Below, one piece after another: positions 34,556-47,049 of a stretch of DNA of 64,000 bases. The stretch covers positions 1,178,001 to 1,242,000 of the forward strand of contig OZ240228.1 in NCBI GenBank assembly GCA_965197795.1. Reading direction: 5' to 3'. Every line of letters begins with the position of its first letter. Within the stretch, counting starts at the first letter, position 1. The notes under the pieces are model-generated. The model did no database searches, was not told the origin of the DNA, and saw only the letters and a list, made by a program, of their open reading frames with translations. Origin of the DNA: WHTK01 sp965197795. Its GTDB lineage: Bacteria; Chloroflexota; Dehalococcoidia; DSTF01; WHTK01. A program made the translations under genes and the position numbers.

Positions 34556-34617
34556 TTAGTCTCCTACTCCAGATTGAGAATTGCTCAGAACGGCTCGTAA
34601 GCGCCGGTCTATGAGGA

Positions 34618-34779
34618 TTAAGTGGCCTTCGCAAGGTCGCCCATGCGACTGGTTAGCGCCGTGGCCTTTACGTTGGCGATGGCCTCCTCGCGGGTCGTTC
34701 CGTAGGCTACCTCCCGGCGGTAGCAGTAGGCCTCTGGGTGCCAGGGCTCCGTGGGTTCATTGTCTTCCTTGTTTAGCAC
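34618..34779 (-). CDS. 53-residue protein with HicB-like motif
   Basis: The GTG at 34779 follows GAGGA. The product reads VLNKEDNEPTEPWHPEAY, then CYRREVAYGTTREEAIANVK and a short tail. The GTTREEAIANVKATA stretch resembles the end of HicB-like antitoxin folds, but the protein is too short for a full HicB and no HicA partner is nearby. It lies between a good promoter and a Rieske gene. It could be a small partner or regulator of that oxygenase or a remnant; function unknown. Confidence 0.5.
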   Translation of the reverse strand: MLNKEDNEPTEPWHPEAYCYRREVAYGTTREEAIANVKATALTSRMGDLAKAT

Positions 34780-34848
34780 CGTAATCCTCGTTCTTTACAA
34801 CCGGCTGCTCCAGGACAGCGCAACAAACCCATAGCGCCAATCGTCTGC

Positions 34849-34877
34849 AACCTACTATTGCTCAGGTCGATTGTCAA
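34849..34877 (-). promoter_or_regulatory. Promoter of the 53-residue protein and Rieske gene
   Basis: On the minus strand TTGACA (34877-34872) and TAGGTT (34854-34849) are separated by 17 bp, about 70 bp before the GTG. Confidence 0.6.
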
Positions 34878-34970
34878 CGTCCCTCCGCTCTATAGCATCG
34901 TCACGATCACTACAGGACTGTAAGTAATTAGAGGGTAGGACAGCTCGTGCGCAACGAACGCGTTCTCGAA

Positions 34971-36455
34971 TCACTGAGCGGTGCTTACTTCCTTAACGCC
35001 GGCTGCCCAATGCAGGATGGGATGGCGCGCCGCGGTTGCCTCGTCGAGGCGCCGGACCGGTGTGCGTTGGGGGGCGTCGAGGATGGTTTGGGGAGAATCC
35101 TGGGCTTCTTCCGCGATGGCGATCATCGCGTCGCAAAACGCGTCGATAGTCTCCCTGGATTCAGACTCGGTGGGCTCGATGAGCATCGCCTCTTCGATGA
35201 CGATGGGGAAATACACCGTCGGCGCGTAGTAGCCGTAGTCAAGCAAGCGTTTGGCGATGTCGAGGGTCTTGATGCCGTTGCGCTTCTGCCGCCTTCCGCT
35301 GAGCAGCACTTCATGCATACAAGTGCGGTCGTAAGGCACATCGAAGGCGTCTTTGAGACGGGAGAGCAGATAGTTGGCGTTGATTACGGCGTCTTCTGAG
35401 ACTTCGCGCAGGCCATCGCTGCCCAGCGACCGGATGAAGGCATACGCCCTTGCCAGCACGCCAAAGTTGCCCCAGAAAGTCGATAGGGCACCGATGCTCT
35501 CCGCAGGCCGGGACAGGGCGTAGTTGCCTTCGTTGTCGCGTTGGACGACGGGGGCAGGTAGGAAATCGCGCAAATCGTCGCGTACGGCTACCGGTCCGGC
35601 GCCGGGGCCGCCACCGCCATGCGGCGTGCTGAAGGTCTTGTGCAGATTGAAGTGCATGATGTCAAAGCCAAGGCTGCCTGGCGTGGCTCGGCTAACGATG
35701 GCGTTCATGTTAGCGCCGTCGAGGTAGAGCAGCGCTCCACAGCCGTGCACGAGCCGGGCTATCTCCTCGATCTGGCGATCGAAGAGGCCGAAGGTGCTCG
35801 GCAGCGTGAGCATGAAGGCCGCTACGTCAGGGCCGAGGCTGGAAGCGAGCTGCTGGATGTCGATATCGCCGTCGACGTTGGAGGCAACCTGCGTGACGGA
35901 ATATCCCGCCATGGCAGCCGTCGACGGGTTGGTGCCGTGGGCCGAATCCGGCAGGACAACGCGTTTGCGTTGTTCACCCTCGCCGCGTGTCTCGTGATGC
36001 GCCCGAGCGATGAGGATGCCGGTGAGCTCTCCCTGGGCGCCCGCGGCCGGCGCGAGGCTGACCGCGTCGAGACCTGATATGCGCTGTAGCAGCGTTTTCA
36101 GCTGGAACATCAGCTCGAGCGCGCCCTGACGGTCGGCGTCGTCCTGCAAGGGGTGCAGGTCCGCCAGGCCGGGCAGGCGGGCGATCTGCTCGTTGACCTT
36201 GGGGTTGTATTTCATGGTACAGGAGCCGAGTGGGAAGAACGTAGTGTCGATGGCGTAGTTCAACTGTGACAGTCGTGTGAAGTGTCGCACTACGTCGAGC
36301 TGAGAGGCCTCGGGCAGGTCAAGGTGTTCCCGCAGGAGGTCAGACGCCAGCGGTTGCGATGGCACGTCGGAGGCGGGTAGGTCCAGGCCACGCCTTCCGG
36401 TGCGTGAAATCTCGCTGAGCAGCGGCTCGTCGTTGTTCGATCTCGCGTGCGTCAC
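34971..36455 (-). CDS. gcvPB: Glycine dehydrogenase (decarboxylating), subunit 2
   Basis: The C-terminal half of the P-protein as a separate 494-residue subunit. The PLP lysine lies in MHFNLHKTFSTPHGGGGPG, preceded by LPDSAHGTNPSTAAMAGY. With GcvPA it decarboxylates glycine and hands the aminomethyl group to GcvH in the cytoplasm. The GTG at 36455 overlaps the gcvPA stop (GTGA), the expected coupling for subunits of one enzyme; the longer frame to 36530 would run inside gcvPA. It is the last gene of the gcv operon. Confidence 0.95.
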   Translation of the reverse strand: MTHARSNNDEPLLSEISRTGRRGLDLPASDVPSQPLASDLLREHLDLPEASQLDVVRHFTRLSQLNYAIDTTFFPLGSCTMKYNPKVNEQIARLPGLADLHPLQDDADRQGALELMFQLKTLLQRISGLDAVSLAPAAGAQGELTGILIARAHHETRGEGEQRKRVVLPDSAHGTNPSTAAMAGYSVTQVASNVDGDIDIQQLASSLGPDVAAFMLTLPSTFGLFDRQIEEIARLVHGCGALLYLDGANMNAIVSRATPGSLGFDIMHFNLHKTFSTPHGGGGPGAGPVAVRDDLRDFLPAPVVQRDNEGNYALSRPAESIGALSTFWGNFGVLARAYAFIRSLGSDGLREVSEDAVINANYLLSRLKDAFDVPYDRTCMHEVLLSGRRQKRNGIKTLDIAKRLLDYGYYAPTVYFPIVIEEAMLIEPTESESRETIDAFCDAMIAIAEEAQDSPQTILDAPQRTPVRRLDEATAARHPILHWAAGVKEVSTAQ

Positions 36456-37780
36456 GATGGCGACCCCCGCCCGTCCGAGAGTGCTCGCGTGAGTGCTTCG
36501 ATCTCTTCGCGGGTGTTGGTTTCGGTGCAACAGAGAAGCATGCGCGCTTCATCCGGCGTGGAGACGTCGATTCCGCCAACGATGTCCCGGCGGCGCAGTA
36601 TCGAGTTTGCTTCGGCCACCGAGACAGGGCAGCGCAAGACGAATTCGTGGAAGAAGGGCTCGTCCGGGAAGGCAAGTTCGTAGCCCGGGATCTGTGAGAG
36701 CCGTTCGGCCGCGTAATGAGCCAGGTCGTAACACCTTCTGCTGGTCAGGCGCAGCCCCTCCGGACCCAGCGTGCTGATGTAGGCGGTCACCGCTAGGGCG
36801 AGCAGCTGCTCGCTGGTACATATATTGGAAGAGGCGCGTTCACGACGAATGTGCTGCTCGCGTGCCTGCAGGGTGAGGACGAAGGCGCGCTTGCCATCGA
36901 GGTCAGTGGTCTGGCCGACGATTCGGCCCGGCATCTGCCGGACGTATTCCAGTTTCGTGGCGAAGAGACCGACGTAGGGGCCTCCGAAGCTAAGCGGCAG
37001 GCCGAGCGACTGGCCTTCTCCGACCGCGATATCGGCGCCAAGCTCTCCCGGTGGCTTGAGCAGCGCCAGACTCATGGGGTCGGCGCTTACGACGAGAAGG
37101 GCTCCCTGAGCGTGGGCAGCCTCGGCGAAGCTCCTGTCTCTGAGCGCGATACGTCCGAAGTAGTCGGGAGATTGGAGCGCCAAGCAGGCGTGCTCGGACG
37201 TCAGACCGGCCGCGTCCTCCGGAAGCAGGTCGACCTCGAGGCCTTGAGATAGCGCGTAGGTGCGCAGCACGTCCAGGTAGCGCGGATTCACGGCGGAGCT
37301 CACGGCAATTCGCTCGCGGCGGGTCAAACGGCACGCCATCAGGCAGGCTTCGGCGAACGCGCTGGCGCCGTCGTATAAACCCGCGTTCGCGACTTCCATG
37401 TCGTACAACGCGGCGATTTCTGACTGGAACTCGAAAGCGGCCATCAAGGTGCCTTGCGAGGCCTCCGGCTGATACGGCGTGTAGGAGGTCAGAAACTCGC
37501 CGCGGCGAACGACTGCATCGACGACCGCCGGTGTGTATCGGCGGTATGCTCCGCCGCCGCGAAAGAAGGCGAGTTGACTGGCCGGCGCGTTGGCCTGGGC
37601 CAGGGCCTGCATGTGCCGGACGAGCTCGATCTCGGAGAGTTCTTGCGCCAGGTCGCCAAGCTCGGCGCCTCGGGCCGACGCGGGTATATCACTGAACAGA
37701 TCGTCGACCGTAGACACACCGATGGCAGCGAGCATCTCGTCACGGTCTGCCGCGGTCATGGGGAGGAAAGCTCTGCTCAT
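36452..37780 (-). CDS. gcvPA: Glycine dehydrogenase (decarboxylating), subunit 1
   Basis: A 442-residue protein matching the N-terminal half of the glycine cleavage P-protein: FLPMTAADRDEMLAAIGV at the start, FRGGGAYRRYTPAVVDAVVRR, SYTPYQPEASQGTLMAAFEF and QAREQHIRRERASSNICTS. It forms the alpha part of the P-protein heterotetramer with GcvPB. Its ATG overlaps the gcvH stop (ATGA), and its stop overlaps the gcvPB GTG. The split P-protein is the form found in many Chloroflexota, Gram-positives and archaea. Confidence 0.95.
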   Translation of the reverse strand: MSRAFLPMTAADRDEMLAAIGVSTVDDLFSDIPASARGAELGDLAQELSEIELVRHMQALAQANAPASQLAFFRGGGAYRRYTPAVVDAVVRRGEFLTSYTPYQPEASQGTLMAAFEFQSEIAALYDMEVANAGLYDGASAFAEACLMACRLTRRERIAVSSAVNPRYLDVLRTYALSQGLEVDLLPEDAAGLTSEHACLALQSPDYFGRIALRDRSFAEAAHAQGALLVVSADPMSLALLKPPGELGADIAVGEGQSLGLPLSFGGPYVGLFATKLEYVRQMPGRIVGQTTDLDGKRAFVLTLQAREQHIRRERASSNICTSEQLLALAVTAYISTLGPEGLRLTSRRCYDLAHYAAERLSQIPGYELAFPDEPFFHEFVLRCPVSVAEANSILRRRDIVGGIDVSTPDEARMLLCCTETNTREEIEALTRALSDGRGSPS

Positions 37781-38187
37781 GCGCTCTCTCCATGCAATCT
37801 GGCGATGAGATCTCGATAGCCGCCGGCGTCCATGAGTTGGTCCGAGGCCGGCGCCGTCAGGCGCATCGTGACGAGCCAACCCTCCCCGTAGGGATCCTTG
37901 TTGACGAGCTCGGGGGTGTCGTCGAGGGCCTGATTGACCGATGTGACCTCGCCCGTGGCCGGAGAGAAGATCTCGCTGGCCACCTTCACCGATTCGACTT
38001 CACCGAGCTTGCCCATGAAATCGACCGTCGCGCCGGGCGCCGGCAGGTCTACGAAGACGATGTCGCCCAGCTCTTCCTGAGCGTACGACGTAAGCCCGAC
38101 CCGGACGGATTCTCCCTCCTGAAGCAGCCATTCGTGCTCCGAGGTGTAGAGGCGATCCTCAGGGACGTCGTTGCCTTGGCTGACCAA
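37777..38187 (-). CDS. gcvH: Glycine cleavage system H protein
   Basis: A 136-residue lipoyl carrier. The lipoylated residue is Lys68 in GEVESVKVASEIFSP; the N-terminal YTSEHEWL and the GDIVFVDLPAPG strand are typical. The TTG at 38187 with AGAGAGGAG 7 bp upstream gives the normal length, while the ATG at 38229 would overlap gcvT. It shuttles the aminomethyl group between P, T and L proteins. The gene for the L protein (lipoamide dehydrogenase) is not in the window. Confidence 0.93.
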   Translation of the reverse strand: MVSQGNDVPEDRLYTSEHEWLLQEGESVRVGLTSYAQEELGDIVFVDLPAPGATVDFMGKLGEVESVKVASEIFSPATGEVTSVNQALDDTPELVNKDPYGEGWLVTMRLTAPASDQLMDAGGYRDLIARLHGESA

Positions 38188-38209
38188 GTCCGTCTCCTCT
38201 CTGCTTTTG

Positions 38210-39307
38210 TTACTGAGCCCGGCTCTCACTACGGTAGAAAGGCCGGCTAATTACATGGCAGGGAATGCTACGACCTCTGACGTCGATTTCGAGCTCGGTG
38301 CCTGGCTCCGTCAATGCGTTGGGCAGATAAGCCATCGCGATGCTCTGATCGAGGGTGGGCGAGAAGCCGCCACTCGTGGTGGCCGAAATCTCGACGCCGT
38401 CCTGATGCACCGGTTGATGGCTGCGGAAGACGCCAGCGCCGTCACTGATCATGCAGGATAGGCGCCTCTGCTCCGCACCACGAAGCCTGGTAAGCGCGTC
38501 ACGACCGGTGAAATCGTGTTTGAGGTGCAGCGCCCAGCCAAGGCCTGCCCCCCACGGCGTCGTGGTCTCGTCGATATCCAGACTGTAAAGCGGTAGGGCT
38601 GCTTCCAACCTCAGGGTATCTCGAGAGGCGAGCCCGCAGGGGAGGCAGCCGCTTTCGATGAGCTGTCGCAAGAGATCCCTTCCGGCGTCCACGGATGCCA
38701 TGACCTCGAAGCCGTCCTCTCCCGTGTACCCGGTCCTGGCGAAGAAGAGCCGTCCTGCCCCGGCCTCAGCGCCGACCTCGGTGCATCCTCTCGGGTCGAG
38801 GTCAGGACTGTGCGTCCCAAGAAGCCGATCAAGCTTTTGCCACGCGCTCGGGCCCTGCGCGGCGAGAAACACGCTATCGGACTGGACATCGGTCAGCCCC
38901 TGGCCGCCGGTGGCGTTTTGCAGCACTTCGCCGATAACACCCCTGTTTGCCGCGTTGCAGACGACGAGAAAGCGATCCGCGGCCAGACGATAGATCATCA
39001 GGTCGTCGAGGATGCCACCTTCATCGTTGCATGCCAGGGCGTAGGTGCTTCGATTCACCGCGAGTCGCGTGAGATCGCGGCTGAATACGCTGGAGAGCGC
39101 CTCGGCGGCCGCTTCGCCTTCGACCTGGAAGCGGCCCATGTGGGAGATATCGAAGATGCCGGCGGTTTGACGTACCGTGGTGATCTCATTGACCGCGCCA
39201 CTGTACCAGACGGGCATGCGCCAGCCGGCGAATTCACCCATTCGCGCCCCAAGGTCATCATGCACGTCCTGTAACGGGAGTGTCTTCAATGCTGAAGCGT
39301 CAGGCAA
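38210..39307 (-). CDS. gcvT: Aminomethyltransferase (glycine cleavage T protein)
   Basis: A 365-residue T protein which releases ammonia and moves the C1 unit to tetrahydrofolate. Visible blocks: ARMGEFAGWRMPVWYS, the folate-site GIFDISHMGRFQVEG, TYALACNDEGGILDDLMIYR, and ARTGYTGEDGFEV. The TTG at 39307, preceded by GAGGGGATC, gives the standard length; the longer frame to 39499 crosses the promoter and is rejected. First gene of the gcv operon, divergent from metH, so glycine-derived methylene-THF and methionine synthesis are neighbours. Confidence 0.93.
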   Translation of the reverse strand: MPDASALKTLPLQDVHDDLGARMGEFAGWRMPVWYSGAVNEITTVRQTAGIFDISHMGRFQVEGEAAAEALSSVFSRDLTRLAVNRSTYALACNDEGGILDDLMIYRLAADRFLVVCNAANRGVIGEVLQNATGGQGLTDVQSDSVFLAAQGPSAWQKLDRLLGTHSPDLDPRGCTEVGAEAGAGRLFFARTGYTGEDGFEVMASVDAGRDLLRQLIESGCLPCGLASRDTLRLEAALPLYSLDIDETTTPWGAGLGWALHLKHDFTGRDALTRLRGAEQRRLSCMISDGAGVFRSHQPVHQDGVEISATTSGGFSPTLDQSIAMAYLPNALTEPGTELEIDVRGRSIPCHVISRPFYRSESRAQ

Positions 39308-39425
39308 GGATCCCCTCTTTTTTCGCGACGTGAGGACTGACGGCTGCTGAGTAAACTGCGGACTGCTCCGGCAGCCTGTTTGAGAGGGATTAAGCCACAG
39401 ATCGTTTCGCCGGTCGAGCCTGAAG

Positions 39426-39454
39426 AACATAGCTAGGGTGACAATTGTGGTCAA
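39426..39454 (-). promoter_or_regulatory. Promoter of the gcv operon
   Basis: On the minus strand TTGACC (39454-39449) and TATGTT (39431-39426) are separated by exactly 17 bp, about 120 bp before the gcvT start. No glycine riboswitch fold was recognised in the leader. Confidence 0.6.
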
Positions 39455-39561
39455 GCCACTAAAACAGGTTGACAAACTTATATAATGGGCACAATCCACC
39501 CTTAACTGAGACTATAACAAAACCAAAGCCTTCATCTGGCTGTAAGGATTGAGGAACGCTC

Positions 39562-43275
<3,714 letters not shown>

Positions 43276-43452
43276 CGCCTGATTTGACTCGGTCGTAAGG
43301 CCTGGGTGCCCATCTATCGGGATGATGAAGATGTATACCCGGTAAAGCCTGCGAAACTCGCGTTGGTAGAAGACGATTGACTCCTGACTTGGGCTGAAAC
43401 CTGCCCTACGATGCTCGAAGCCACAAGTTAGACAGCAACCCCGGAGGTCACT

Positions 43453-44490
43453 TTGCGATTAGCTGCGGCCCTGATATTTGCAGTGGCAGTAACCGCCATC
43501 GTCGGCAGTTCCCTTGCCGTTATCACCAAGGATCGTCCCGCTAGCCTCGCCGTGAGTGTTGAAGGCCTTCCGGGCTACGTCTATTACGACCGCGCCTACG
43601 ACATCACCATCGCCTACGAGAACCATGGTGGGGCAGTTAACGGCCCGGTCGAGCTATCGGCATGGCTGCCGCCGATCTTCGCCCTGTCCGAGCGCATCGA
43701 GGATCCAACGCGACGCGGCGAGCGCCTGACATGGGTGCTGGACGGCCTCGGAGCGGGCGAACGCGGCTTCGTCGAAATCACGGTGCAGGGCACGCTGCCT
43801 GCCGACCTTTCCGAGGTCGTGTACGACCTGCCAGGCTACGCGGGTCACACCGCGTTGGTAGGAGGTTTCGAACTGGCGGTAACGTTGACCGCGGGTTCAA
43901 ATGTCGCGTCAGCGCTTGCCGTATCGGACACGGGCGCCATCCCGGCACCTGCGTTCAGTAAGCTCTTCGCCCCTGACGCCATCCTAAGCGGCGACGTGAG
44001 CACGCTGACGTTCACGATCGACAACACGGGGAGCGGTGTAGCGGCGAGCAGCCTGGCATTCACGGACACCTTGCCTGCAGGTGTCGTCGTCGCCAACCCA
44101 GAAAACGACATGCAGACGTGTGGAACAGGTATACTTATCGCGATCGTCGGCTCCGGTAGCCTCAGCTATTCCGGCGGTAGTGTCGGCGCTGGTGCGAGTT
44201 GTACGGTCCAGGTCGATGTCACCAGCAGCACACCTGGCGCACATGTCAACACCTCCGGTGATCTGACCTCCTCTGCGGGCAATAGCGGGACGGCCACTGA
44301 CACCCTGACCGTTGTCGCACCAACACCAACGCCCACGCCGGAGCCTTTTGTCCCAGACCCGGACCCGTCCCAGTTCCCTAAGTTCAACGGCACGGCGGTC
44401 CCACCGCCAACAGCCGCGCCAACGCAGACTGAGTCGCCTCCTGAGGTTGGCATCAAGCCCCCGGCCACTGGTGACGGGGGCCTGCGTTAA
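43453..44490 (+). CDS. Exported DUF11-type surface protein
   Basis: A 345-residue protein with an N-terminal signal segment (LAAALIFAVAVTAIVGSSLA). Two beta-sandwich regions follow: residues about 30-150 (ITIAYENHGGAVNGPVELS) and a DUF11-like repeat at about 175-285 (LTFTIDNTGSGVAASSLAFT, then GASCTVQVDVTSS). The end is a Pro/Thr-rich stretch with PTPTPTPEP and PPATGDGG. That last motif resembles the start of a sorting-type signal, but no membrane helix follows, so the protein may be secreted or lack its anchor. The TTG start is preceded by GGAGG. No partner is evident. Confidence 0.75.
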   Translation: MRLAAALIFAVAVTAIVGSSLAVITKDRPASLAVSVEGLPGYVYYDRAYDITIAYENHGGAVNGPVELSAWLPPIFALSERIEDPTRRGERLTWVLDGLGAGERGFVEITVQGTLPADLSEVVYDLPGYAGHTALVGGFELAVTLTAGSNVASALAVSDTGAIPAPAFSKLFAPDAILSGDVSTLTFTIDNTGSGVAASSLAFTDTLPAGVVVANPENDMQTCGTGILIAIVGSGSLSYSGGSVGAGASCTVQVDVTSSTPGAHVNTSGDLTSSAGNSGTATDTLTVVAPTPTPTPEPFVPDPDPSQFPKFNGTAVPPPTAAPTQTESPPEVGIKPPATGDGGLR

Positions 44491-44684
44491 CAACACGGGC
44501 CCTTGAGCCCGCGGCAGGCTCCTACGAGTCGGCAGCCTACGTGGCGTGAATCGCCGCCAAACAGGGTGAGTCAGGGCAGCGCGGCGAGTGCTCGGCCGAC
44601 TGGCCTGCTGTAGGCGTGGTCAGACCCTGGGTTTCTATCGACGGCAGGCCGAGTCGATCTTCATTGCCTAATGGCGCTCTCAGC

Positions 44685-45443
44685 CTAGGCTTCAGATCCC
44701 TTGAGGTACTTCTCGTAAAAGGCGAATACCCTCTGCCAACCGTCCGCCGCCTGCTCCGGTCGATACGCCGGTCGGTCGACCGCGAAGAATCCATGTCCCG
44801 CGCCGTCATAGCGGTGGAACTCGTAGGTCTTTCCCAGGCTTTTGAGGCGCTCCTCGGTCCGATTGACCTGTACAGGGTCTGGATTCGCGTCGTCGTTGCC
44901 GAAGATGCCGAGCAACGCCCCCGACATGCCATCCGTAAAGTCGATGGGAGAATTCGGTCGCGCCGGAGTCAGCTCGTTCGGATCATCGACGATCACGCTG
45001 CCGCCCCAGCAGTCCACGGCAGCGTCAACGCGAGATAGGCGACAGGCGGCGAGATAGACCTGACGTCCTCCGAAGCAAAAGCCGATGATGCCCACCTTGC
45101 CATTCGATTCGGACTGCGACCGCAGGAAGTCAATTCCGCCTTGAATGTCGCCCTGCACCTGATCATCGGATGCGCCGCCGGCGGCACGTTGACGGGCGGC
45201 AGCATCGTCTGGGTCACCAGGCCCGAAGCGGTGGTAAAGATGCGGGCTTACGGTGGCGTAGCCGTGCTGCGCTAGCTTAAGCACGACCTCCCCCGTCCAC
45301 TCATCCCAGCCAGGGCCATGATGAATCACGACGACGCCTGGGAAGGGTCCGGGACCCGGCGGACGGCCGTAGTATGCCTCGATCTGATCGCCGTCGTGAC
45401 CCTGAATCATCGTCGTCTCAGCGGTAATTGCCCGGTAAGTCAT
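44685..45443 (-). CDS. Dienelactone hydrolase family protein
   Basis: A 252-residue alpha/beta hydrolase of the carboxymethylenebutenolidase type. The nucleophile is Cys123 in GFCFGG, the usual Cys of dienelactone hydrolases; the acid is probably in IFGNDDANPDP and the base in GAGHGFF. Such enzymes open dienelactones formed after ring cleavage. The ATG at 45443 with AGGTGGGG upstream is chosen over the frame start at 45575. It stands alone between a DUF11 gene and a divergent small gene. Its role fits the aromatic-degradation theme of the window. Confidence 0.85.
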   Translation of the reverse strand: MTYRAITAETTMIQGHDGDQIEAYYGRPPGPGPFPGVVVIHHGPGWDEWTGEVVLKLAQHGYATVSPHLYHRFGPGDPDDAAARQRAAGGASDDQVQGDIQGGIDFLRSQSESNGKVGIIGFCFGGRQVYLAACRLSRVDAAVDCWGGSVIVDDPNELTPARPNSPIDFTDGMSGALLGIFGNDDANPDPVQVNRTEERLKSLGKTYEFHRYDGAGHGFFAVDRPAYRPEQAADGWQRVFAFYEKYLKGSEA

Positions 45444-45651
45444 AGCACCCCACCTTCTGATGGCGGGATCATGTTGTGAGCGAGGCTGGCTGTCAATCTT
45501 GGCCGGGCACTTTTTTATGACCTCGAAGACCGGCGCAGATGCGCAGGAGCGCCCGGGAGCTCTATCCGCGACCACTACCCCGACTGGCGCGACGCCGCCA
45601 TTGGGTGCTAAATCATTGTTGAGAGACGCAGAATGGATCAGAGGTAACGAA

Positions 45652-45909
45652 ATGGAAAAGCCATCACGCGAAGAGCTTGTGAAATCTATCCAGGCTGCGA
45701 GTGCTACGCACCATGAGTTCGAGTCAAACTTTCTTCATGGTGAGCGTGACGAACAATGGGCTGGATGGTACGCCGCATACGTGCTTGGCCGCCTGGGAGA
45801 TTTCGTCAGCCCTAGTACGTTGACGAACTGGCTTTCGACCGCGCCTGACTCCGACGATTGGTCAAGTACCGCTACTGCACACGTTGAAGCAGAACTAGGG
45901 AAACTCTGA
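45652..45909 (+). CDS. Hypothetical protein, 85 residues
   Basis: The ATG at 45652 follows GAGG. The protein is small, acidic and helical (PSREELVKSIQAASATHHEF, then WAGWYAAYVLGRLGDFVSPS). The WAGWYAAYVLGRLG block recurs in small uncharacterised bacterial proteins of this size. An in-frame start at 45460 would add 64 residues lacking conserved features, so the short form is favoured. Function unknown; it precedes a cyclase-family remnant. Confidence 0.5.
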   Translation: MEKPSREELVKSIQAASATHHEFESNFLHGERDEQWAGWYAAYVLGRLGDFVSPSTLTNWLSTAPDSDDWSSTATAHVEAELGKL

Positions 45910-45961
45910 CACAGGCTCACGCTACAGCGCTGAGCCTCGCTGAATGGAGTACCCAACCACC

Positions 45962-46078
45962 TGCCTGCTGGGCCTTGACGTCGACGACCTCGACTTCGCC
46001 ATCGCTGAGTTCCAGGATACGAAGATGCAGCCCGCGCTGGAGCGAGCTTTAAGACGCAGAGGGCCGTTGAAGGCGTGA
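45962..46078 (+). pseudogene. Remnant R1: 3' end of a cyclase/TPR-type gene
   Basis: The frame ending at TGA 46076-46078 reads LDFAIAEFQDTKMQPALERA followed by a basic tail ending PLKA. The same ending occurs at 48800-48862, 59390-59468 and 60827-61000 on the other strand. It looks like the extreme C-terminus of the large cyclase/AAA/TPR regulators common in these bacteria; the rest of the gene is absent. Confidence 0.5.
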
Positions 46079-46141
46079 GAAAGTCGACCGTCAGAGAAGC
46101 AGCCATGATTCGACGGTGCATTTGTAGGTTGGGGCTGATCG

Positions 46142-46972
46142 ATGTCAGAAGATATACCATCCGGTAGCTACGCCCTTGGTACCAGCAGCGGCGAGACAGA
46201 GCGTCTCATGAGCCAGGCCGAACAGATAGCGGCGGTGACGCGACAGCTGCTCGTGGACGCCGGCATAGGACCCGGCATGGCCGTGCTGGACATCGGCAGT
46301 GGTGCCGGCGATGTGTCGCTTCTCGCCCGCGAGCTCGTCGGTGAGAGCGGCTCCGTCCTGGGCGTCGACAGCAACCCGACGAGTCTCAGCAAAGCGGAAG
46401 AACGTGCAAAAGAAGCCGGCTTCACCAATGTCGTGTTTCTAGAAGGCGACCTCGAAGGGGAACTACCTCTCGAGCGGGAGTTCGACGCCCTGATCGGCCG
46501 CATCGTGCTTATGTACTTTGAGGATCCGTCAAGAATCGTGCGCTCAGTGCTGAAGCACCTGCGCCCGGGCGGAATCGTCGCCTTCCAGGAGAGCGATGTG
46601 GATACTGAGACCATCGATCCACTGTCGCCGCTCTACTCACGTCTGACGGGCTGGTCGAAACAAGCTCTGCGTGGTACTCAGCTGAAGATGGCATCCGACC
46701 TGGAACGCGTACTCAGCGATTGCAGGGTGACCAATCTCCACATCAGCGGGCCGATCAGCCCAATCGACGCCGACATGTTCGGCTTCGACAATCGGGCTGA
46801 CGTAATGCGCGTTCTGCTGCCAAGGATGAGGCAGTACAGGGTAGCGCCGCCTGAGGAGCTTGACCGCTTCGAGGAATACCTTGCAGAGGCCCGCCGCGAG
46901 GTTATCGAGGAGCATAAGGTTGTTCGGAGCATGGCTCGGACGCTGGCGCGGGGCCGCAAGGCTGGCGCATAA
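46142..46972 (+). CDS. Class I SAM-dependent methyltransferase
   Basis: A 276-residue methyltransferase. Motif I is VLDIGSGAGDVSLLAREL, followed by the acidic LGVDSNPTSL and motif IV in FDALIGRIVLMYFEDPS. The N-terminal GTSSGETERLMSQAEQIAAVT helix is common in UbiE/arsenite-type small-molecule methyltransferases. The methyl acceptor cannot be told from sequence. The gene lies 77 bp before the 579-residue Rieske protein gene on the same strand and may be co-transcribed with it. Confidence 0.85.
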   Translation: MSEDIPSGSYALGTSSGETERLMSQAEQIAAVTRQLLVDAGIGPGMAVLDIGSGAGDVSLLARELVGESGSVLGVDSNPTSLSKAEERAKEAGFTNVVFLEGDLEGELPLEREFDALIGRIVLMYFEDPSRIVRSVLKHLRPGGIVAFQESDVDTETIDPLSPLYSRLTGWSKQALRGTQLKMASDLERVLSDCRVTNLHISGPISPIDADMFGFDNRADVMRVLLPRMRQYRVAPPEELDRFEEYLAEARREVIEEHKVVRSMARTLARGRKAGA

Positions 46973-47049
46973 GGGCTTTGCCTCACTTCGTAGCTGGGGA
47001 TTTGACCCAGGTCATATGATTGGCGCGACGAAACGATGGGAGCGCTCAA

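Noticed and set aside
39308..39425. Leader of gcvT considered as a glycine riboswitch
   Set aside because: A CCGGAGCA-like string is present, but the conserved paired helices of a glycine aptamer could not be built.
39469..39486. TTGACA and TATAAT upstream of metH considered as one promoter
   Set aside because: They are only 6 bp apart, too close to act as -35 and -10 of the same promoter.
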